Positions 53,601 to 62,600 of a stretch of 64,000 bases of DNA are shown here, piece by piece. Made by a program: the position numbers and the translations under genes. The stretch comes from Dicaeum eximium. Its lineage: Eukaryota > Chordata > Aves > Passeriformes > Dicaeidae. The notes under the pieces were generated by a model that saw nothing but the letters and a program-made list of their open reading frames with translations, was not told where the DNA came from and did no database searches. Numbering within the stretch: the stretch's first letter is position 1; each line of letters begins with the position of its first letter. Location of the stretch: positions 124,252 to 188,251 of the forward strand of contig VWZP01010367.1 of NCBI GenBank assembly GCA_013396995.1. Reading direction: 5' to 3'.

Positions 53601-56600
53601 CCCCACAGAGGCGGTGATCCCCAGGCAAGGAATCGCTGGCTGAAACGCCCTCTGGGGGTGCTGCTGTCTGTCTGGTGGTTACAGTGGCTAGCTTAGATTA
53701 AAACTCTGGTGTGAAAGCACCTTGTGTTCCATGATATAAATCCTTTTCTAGATATTTGAAGTTGTTTTGAGACTTGTGACTCTTCATTGCTACATTATGG
53801 AGGGCATGGAAACTTTCTGCAGATTAATGTGGAGCGTACTCTTAACTCTTTTCTTCAAAGAACTGCTCTCTGAAGAAAGCCTTCATTGTTTCTTGTCCCA
53901 CCCCCTTTCCTGCATTTATGGAAATTTTATTTGTCTTGTTATCAAGAAAAAGTACAATCTGACCATATTTCTCCATGAATGCAATTTGTCATGGTTGGCA
54001 GTTGATGCTCTGTGTAGAAGCAAAGGGCTGGAGCAGTAGGAGTGTTGTGGGTCAGGCTGAACTGCAGGATTGTTGCCAAAGGCGTGGGCAGCAGTTTGCA
54101 CAGTGCATACTTGTATTGTCTGAGCCCTATCATGCCATGAGTTTAGACAGAACTCCCTCTAGGTGTCAATGACTGCATCACTCCCCATAACCCATCAGAC
54201 TGGTGGCACATCTTGGGGACAATCCAAAACCAAGATTTTTTTTTTTAAACAAATATGAGGAAACATAACTCTGTGCATCATTTCCATCTGTTTATCTATG
54301 CTCAGTCTCATCTCTCCTGATATCACATGGCTTGTTTGTCTTCCCTCTTACTACAGTTCTCTGTCTTCTATGCTGGATGAGCAAAGAAAGCCATAATATA
54401 TATTCTTAGGATATATTGAGTATGTTTTTGTATTGCCTAACTTTCTTTATTATAGCTGTTGTAATTCTTTTTTTTTTTTCCTTTCCCAAAACTGAAAGAA
54501 TTCATAACAAAGCAAGCCAGCTCTTTCACATACCACATTTCTGGTTAAAAGCCATGGGTTAAATTTTTTTGCAAAATAAATATATAGCCTTCTATACCAA
54601 AACTAAATTCAGATTCTTCCTTTAAAGAGCTCTCTTCCTGAAAACTCTGGAGTGCTCATTGTGTCTCTAAGATTTATGTGATAGTCTTCTAGTATCATAT
54701 AAATTTCTTGAAATATGTGGATAAAGGGAAAGTTCATGTTTCAAAGTATTGGAAGGACACTCTTTGAATTATTTTTCCTTCATGTCAAAGTCCAATGGTG
54801 GCATCGTCAGGGTGTCAAAACACAGTAATAACAGATTTTACGAGAACAATAGGATCACATTAAAAAAGTAGAAAACCCCAGTGTTACTTTGACATCTCAC
54901 TCCTGTAAGTTCAGGTTTGTTTTGTATTCTGTAGTGTACAGTTATTTCAAACCCTGAAGTTTTGGGAAACTAGAAAATCTTAATGAATGGTGAAAGTAGA
55001 AGATTTCAATAAATGGAAGATTGTACTGGTAGCTGACATTGTCCCCTCTTGTGACAACATTTCTGGTTAGAATATCTTGTACCCTCTAAATATTTCCCCT
55101 CTTGTTTTGGAGCACTTAAAGCATTTATTTATCTTTTAGTTACCATGGCTATGCAAGTCATAGCAGGCTTATTGTGAAAATCAGTGCATTTCACCCTTGT
55201 AGATGTGTTTCTCTTTTCAGAAATGTCTCCTATTTGCCAGTAATGCACTTAAAATCTATGCAGTTCCATCCAAACATGCAGGCAGAGATTATCACCTAAA
55301 AGCAATGATTGCTATGTATCTGCATTTGCAAATCAGAAGCCCCATGCATATCTGAAGTATGGTTTTGACCATGCACGTTTACCAAAAGAATTTTGCCCTG
55401 CATACTGAAGGAATTTATTGTATAATTATTTTTGTATGACTATTGCTCTTTGATCACTGGTGCCCTGTAAAGGTTCTTGCCCGCGTCTCTCTCCATTTAC
55501 TGAAAATGGTATTTTTCATATTTCAGGACTTGTGCCATTCTCATTGTGCTGATGACATAGTTCAGAAAAAGATCACAGCTATTATTGACTGCTTTATTAA
55601 TTCTGCCGTACCCCCAGCTTTGCAGATTGACATCCCACCTGAACAAGCAAAGAAGATTGTGGAGCACAGAAAAGAATTAGGACCTTACATTTTTAGAGAG
55701 GCACAGGTAAGAAGCTGAGTGAATCTGTAATAGGTCTGGCTAGAAACTGAGTGTCTGATTTTAAGAAGAGTCTTCATTGCTTATGTGACAGTTAGGACTC
55801 CATACATAAGCCTGGCCTTGAAGGAGAAAACTATAGTCATATATTTCAATGACTGTAGGGTGGAGATGGAAGAGAGTCTTCATATATATACTGCTCAATA
55901 AAGAAAATCTCTGACAGCTAGCTGATCCTGGAAAGGTGTTATCCAGGTCTGTGTTAGGAATTCTGGCAGTAGAAACGAATTCTGTCTAGGTTTTCAATTG
56001 GTTGTTCTTTACCACTTGGTTAATGTCACAGAAGTAATTTGTAGTTGGAAAGTTTGTGGTTTTCATGTTTTACAAAAAATGCAGATGTGAGTAAAGCACA
56101 AAGACAGCTTAACTTGCTGAATGTCTTTCCCTTCTTTATTACAGAAAGTGTGTATGAAATGGTTTTAGACAATTTTGTCTCTGATCTTTCTAGTAATTAG
56201 GTTGAATAGCAATTTTGGAACCTTTACTACAGACTTACTATTTTCTTATCCCTCAATACTGTCTTGTCTTATCTTCTAAGTCCAGGAAAAGTAGTTATTT
56301 TTCTTTTCCTATAAAATTGCCACCGACACCTTTAGACATCAACTGTGAATCCATAAAGTGTTTGAATAACAATAGATGAATAATTAGTCAGAGAAAAAGG
56401 TTCATATAAGAGAAAGAGAAGTCTCATTTCAGCCTATGTAAAACCCAGTGAACTCCAGAAATGTGGCACAAAACTGTTGGAAAGGAAGAACTAGGCAGAA
56501 AAGCTGTGACTGGAACCCAACAGTGGCTCACATGTCACTTTCAAGCCTCTTGAGCCAGAAGCAGTGAGCATGCTTGGCTCCTTTGAAGCCAAGTTTCTCA

Positions 56601-59600
56601 ATGCAGATTAAACATCTAAATAAATTGAAAAATGTGAGCCTTAGTACGTGCAGCAACAGAATTCACTGAGCCCCTTTGTTTGCTTTTCTAAAATTGTTTT
56701 TCTTATTCTAGTTCAAAAACGACCCTGTGAGAGATTATATCATTTAAAAATTATCCAAGATTTGCTCATAGATCTGTAATGTGGTTTAAGAGCCTTTCCA
56801 AAGGCAAAAAAGTATTTCCTTTCTCTTAAGGAGAGGAAAAAAAGCCCCCTCCCTAATGAACTGAATATTTGAAATACTTGAGCAGAACAGTGGTGCAAAA
56901 GCAACTCTACTGGTGTATATTTTATCAAGAATACTTGTAAAAAGTGATGGATGTTTTCATTAATGCAAACAATTGTTAAGGAAAATATAAAAAAAGAAAG
57001 TGTCTTTTAACTGTGTTTTAGGAAGATCTCTCACCAGTAATAAACACACTGATGAAAAGCATGTGCCGAGCAAAGCTGGGATGAAATGTCAGGACAGAGT
57101 ATGTGGGAGGAAGAAGGCTGTGTGTTCAAAAAAAATAGTTATCTCATTCTGCATTTTATTTTACAGTCAAGTGTTTCCTTAATACAGTCAAGATTGACTT
57201 TATTTTCTTCCTGCACAGATGAGTATTTTTGCTCTTCTGTTTAAATTTTGGCCAGAATTTTGTAAGCGCCAAAGCAATCCGGATTTTGAAAAAATTCTAC
57301 GTGCCTTGGAGAAAAAAAAGGAAAAGGAGATGGAAAAGAAGGGAGGGATAACAGCAAAGGTAAGGCTTGTAAAGTTTCAAGTGACTGCTGATGAACTGAA
57401 TAACATGAGCAAAGATACATAAAATATCCCTTTCTCAGCCTGATCCAGTTACCTAATCTTGTTATATTTCAAGCTTTACACGCAACCCAGTTCTAAGATG
57501 ATTAGTTCCCAATTCTGCCAATACATATACGTATGTTTGACTTGAAGCAGGTGAGTCAGTGGAATACTCCTTTCATTAACCAGAGGAAAAAATGTATTTT
57601 AGTCACCTTTTGTGCCAAAAGAAGAGCAAAAAAGAAGGCTGAATTAGGAACAATAAATTTGTGTACAGTCCTTATGTACTGTGGGCTACTGCAGACCTGT
57701 TTGCACTTTCATGATGTATTGTCTTATATTAGAATTTACATTCTAGATCACAATTGAAATCAAACCAAGCCCAAACCAACACTGATTTCATATCTATTTT
57801 CCAGAAGGACCATGTGAAAATCCTGAACGTTATTAAAAAAAATATTTATGTGGCAATTGCTTTGAATAATCTTTGCCTTTTCTTGAATATTTCTCAGCTT
57901 TGAAAGTGAAATTGTTAGACTGTTCACAGTGAGTTTCCAGACAGTTCCAGCGCATTAACAAAACTGTGACCTCTACAATGGAATGCTTGTTTGTAAAATT
58001 GTTTTTCTTGGATTTTTAAAATTAAAATATAATGGAATTCTTTTTCTATTGATTATAGGCTTTGAAAAAGTTTATTTTTTATTAAATACAATTGTTTGGC
58101 AAGCTTTGAGGAGAGAACATTCTTTTAAGGGCAGAGAAAATTACTGGACTTGCAAACTATAATAAGTAGCATTACAGAGATCCTTACGTATTCTAAATAG
58201 CATGTACATGGTTGAGATGAGTTCATATCCACATGATATGAACCACACAAGTATCTGGACAGATAAAGACCTAGGCCCATAAGAACATATGCACAGTGTT
58301 ATCCTCTTTTAGGCACATGAAAGCTAAGGACCAGTGAAGCATTACTCAAGGCCACACACCAATGTCAAGGGAAGTCTAAAATCCAGGAACTCATCTTACT
58401 TTCTCCAAAGCCCATTGTCTCCATATACATATGTCTGCCAAGGCCATTGGCAATACTTATAGTACAAGACTGCAAAGTAAAAAATTTTTGTGTTTTCACA
58501 GACTTATTTTCCATCTGTTTGCTGCCTGTCTATGAGATTTCTGATCAAGATCAAGGAATAAAGAACAAATCTTAGGCATGAGGGCAAAAGCCTGGCTTTT
58601 ATGGAGAACAAATGGGAAAGGTGAATTATACTTCTAAGCAGGGAAATAGAGTAAGAAATTTTAGAAAGTGACAGGCAGAGAATGCAGCTTAGTCAACAGT
58701 TTGTAGATTATTCTTAAAAAAAAAAGATCAATAAACCAGTTACCTTTTAAAATCTCTTAAAAGAATGGGTGCAACAGATAATTTTTTCCAATATTTTTAG
58801 AATCCTTTTCCCTTTTTGTTATTGTTTAAAGAATTTGCCATTTCCTGTTCTCTTGCCTGAGATTTCTGTTCTCTCAGTGACAACATAATTCAAATGATTC
58901 AGTATCCCTGAAGGATACTGATAAGGTTCATCTAACATGAGCAATAGCAGGTTCACTTGTTGGCTTGTGGAAGGCAATGATTTCTTGGCAATGAAAATAA
59001 GAACTATGTTCCTCTGCCCCACCAGGCTCACTGAGTGAGAGCAAAGCTCTGGCAAGGGTTAGAAACAGCTTTTCTTATGTGTTTCTCCTCTCCACCCCAC
59101 AAATCAGTTGCTGTTTTGGGTTTATGTCAAACAGAGCAATCATAGTCCTAGGGGAGGAATTTGCTTTCTTCTTAATTTAGACTTGTATCCCCAGGGCACT
59201 GAATCTACCTGTGCTCACCTCAGCTTTAGAACTGAATAGATAAGAGTTGGACTTTCATGTAGTATAGTGGAAAAAATGGGCAGAAAAGGAGCTTTTCACT
59301 GAGCAATGGTGCATAACTGGGTATTGTTTGACTATCTCAATATTTTTTTGTGTTATTTGTGCCTATTTGTTATTTAAGGGGGTAATTCTATCAAAGGCAT
59401 CCTGGCAATGGACTTGTTTCTTTGTTAGCTGCTAGATGCACATGCCATATACTTTCAAATATATGCCACTTTTTGCAGACTCCATTGATGCCAGTGCTAG
59501 TAATTTGCTGTAGACAGCATTTTAGCCCCAAAGTAGATTTTGGATTTTTTGCTTTCAAGTGCACAAAATAGCTTTAAATTCTTAGTTTTAACTTACATTG

Positions 59601-62600
59601 TAGGATTGTACGTACTCTCCATGTTCTTAGCAAAGAAAGCCATCAACATTATTTTCCTTTTCTGTGTTTCTGCTATGACTTTTAGCAATAAGCTTATTTG
59701 TTAGTAAGTGGTGTAATGGCATGGGATCTAAATCTGCTGTAACATTGCTTAATTTATTATGAGAAGTCATTTTTAAAGACCTTGCTTAATTCACCATTCT
59801 CATGGAGAGAGCCAGCAAACAGAAACTGCAGTACAGTAGTATTCATGCTGCCTCTGTGTTTGCATTGGCATCCCAATTCCCCCACCTGAGTGTGCCACAG
59901 AAGCTGCTGAGCCTGTTTCTGCAGAGAAGATCAGCATCACACTGCCTGGGCAGTTCTGTACCCAAAAGTCATTCTTACAGCTGATGGGTTCATAGGAGAG
60001 TGGGAATGATGGGGAAGGAAAAGGCACTTTGGGAGCAAGGAAATCTTGTGATCCTTTCCAGGATTGTGTGATTTTAGGGACTTATTAAGTGACTTTGGGA
60101 ATCATTTGATCCCCCCTTTTTTTTCTCGCTTTCTCACTTGGAACATGGGACGGTTATATTACTCAGCTCTTGGAGAGAGCTCTTTCTGAGGTCAAATATG
60201 GACATTGATTAATGTTTATAAAGAGTTGAGGGATCATCAGACAGAATGTGCAAAGGTGAAACAAGCCAACATGAAAATGACAAACAGGTAATCACCAGAG
60301 CAGTTTGCCAAGGGTTACAATGCCTTGTTCTTCACAGTAGATTGTACATTGCCTGTTTGCCTAACTTGTGTACTGTAATTCATACACAGCTACTGGGCCA
60401 AGCTGGAATTAATCACGACAAATCCTACATTCTACATTTACACCTGAGGCCAAATTAGAGGCTCACAATGTTCTCTCTGTCCTTAAAATATGTTCTGTTG
60501 CAGATCTGCCCTGTCACCTAGCTATATTTTGGAGCAGGTATTGAATCTCAAAGAAAGACGCTCTGCAGGAGTGTAGAGGAAAGGAAACATGAACGAGAAC
60601 AAATAAATGCTTTTAAAAAGCAGCTACTATTTTAAAATATGCTCAGCATGATGAATTATGAAACTAAGCATTACAAAACATTACTGCAAATGACACAATC
60701 TTGTTTCTAATGACAGTTTTTGGTTCCTCAGACTTTGCTTTTTACTTTAGCTCTGTAACTATTGCTCACATCTAATTATGAGTTTTTAGTATTTGCAGGG
60801 TAAAGAAGCAGGAAAAAAACTCATGAATTTGGCTCAACTTAAGTCCTTGACTCAACTTAAGTCCTTGACTCAGCCTGAGCCCTTGACTCAGCTTAAGCCC
60901 TTGACTCAACTGCCTAGGACTGTTTTGCTAGGTGAGCTTGATGTGAAGAGAAGGTCATCAACATATTCAGCTCCTGTAGAAGGACATGGGAGGAAGGTAA
61001 ATAATACATGTTTCTACAGATGTCATTCAAGAGATAAAATGATCTTGGGAAAAGGGGAAGGGGGAGTTTGGTTTTGAATACTGCTGTCAGATGGTTCTTC
61101 AATAACTGTTCATTCTTCTACAATCGGCTTTGCTGTTGTAAGTTTACCTACCTGACAGGTGACTTTTTTTGTTCTTTATAAATTTTTTTAAGATGTAGGT
61201 TCTTAGTAGTATTAACAGCTAACAGAATGTTAAGGTCATATGGTGTATGGATTAAAAAAGAATCTGTATTTAAATATAAATGGAAAAAAAGTAGTTCAGT
61301 TCTGGAATAAGAAGCTTTTCATTATCTGTGAAATTCATATCCTGAGAGAATTTGGTTTAGGCTAGAGTTCTATTCTGGTCATATGTCAGAAACTGAAGTT
61401 GAACTCCTTTAGGAAATCTAGGTATTTGAAAATTTGACAGCAAATACTACTTCAAGCCTTCTTCCATAACAACTCTGACTATGCATCGAATCTGTAGTGA
61501 AAAGGCAACAGTTATTTTACTGGGAAATGGGAAAAACAGACATGCTACATAGGGCATATCAAGGGATCATTCATGGCTGAGTTGGCACTGCCAGAACATA
61601 ATGGGGAACCTGTGCAACCACATAAGCCCAGATATGTCATGTGAATCAGGAGTAAATCACACTTTGGCCACTGCTTGTATTCCATAGAGCTCTTCCCATG
61701 GCATTATGATAGTGAAGAGCAGAATATAGAAAAAGGTACCATGAAATACCTCCAAAATCTGAAACCACAGTGTGAACTGCATAGATAAACTTACACTCTT
61801 ATGCTGGCATACACTTAAGCCCTCAAGAAGAGGTAGAATAAACAATATTCTTTTAAAGGGCAGTTTCTTCTTCCTTCTGCAAGCCCCTTTCTACTATAGG
61901 AAGGTGCTAGAAGTTCTTACTGAATCATATGACAAATTGGCTCTAAACTTCTCATGCTCTAAGATAAAAAACAGGCCAAATAAAGGTGCATTCCTCATCC
62001 TGTTTTGGAGGAGCAACCTATTATTTACATGAAATCTGAACTGTGTTTTTTTTCTTTGAAAGCATTTTATCCTTAGAAAATTGAAGAATGACATCTCCAG
62101 TTGATCTGCCTCTAGTGGTAGCAGCATTCTGCTGGAGAGGGCAGGCAGAAGGAGCTGTGAGGCTAATGAGATGTTCAGTGAAAGGACATACAGTAGAAAC
62201 AGCTTTTGTTATATATATTTACCCCCTCCACCCCACAAATCAGTTGCTATTTTGGATTTATATCAAACAGAGCAATCATAGTCCAAGAGGAGGACTAAGG
62301 GTGTATCACAGAGCTAAAATTAAGTCCTTGATAGCACAGATGATATCTTGGCAGGGTAAAGATCTGCTGCTTTGTTTCTGAAGAAGAAAGGAGAGAGAAC
62401 AACAGTCAGATCAGGGATGGAGAATAAATATAAACATTGTATATGTCAAACTTGTTTAAATCATGGTGTTTTGAGATTTACTTACAACAGTACTCTTTTT
62501 CCCATTATTCCAATATTGTAATGAAAAAAAATCTTCTTAATATTTGTAATTATCCAGTGATAGGAATATAACATAAACAAGTTTTTTATCTTACTGTTGA

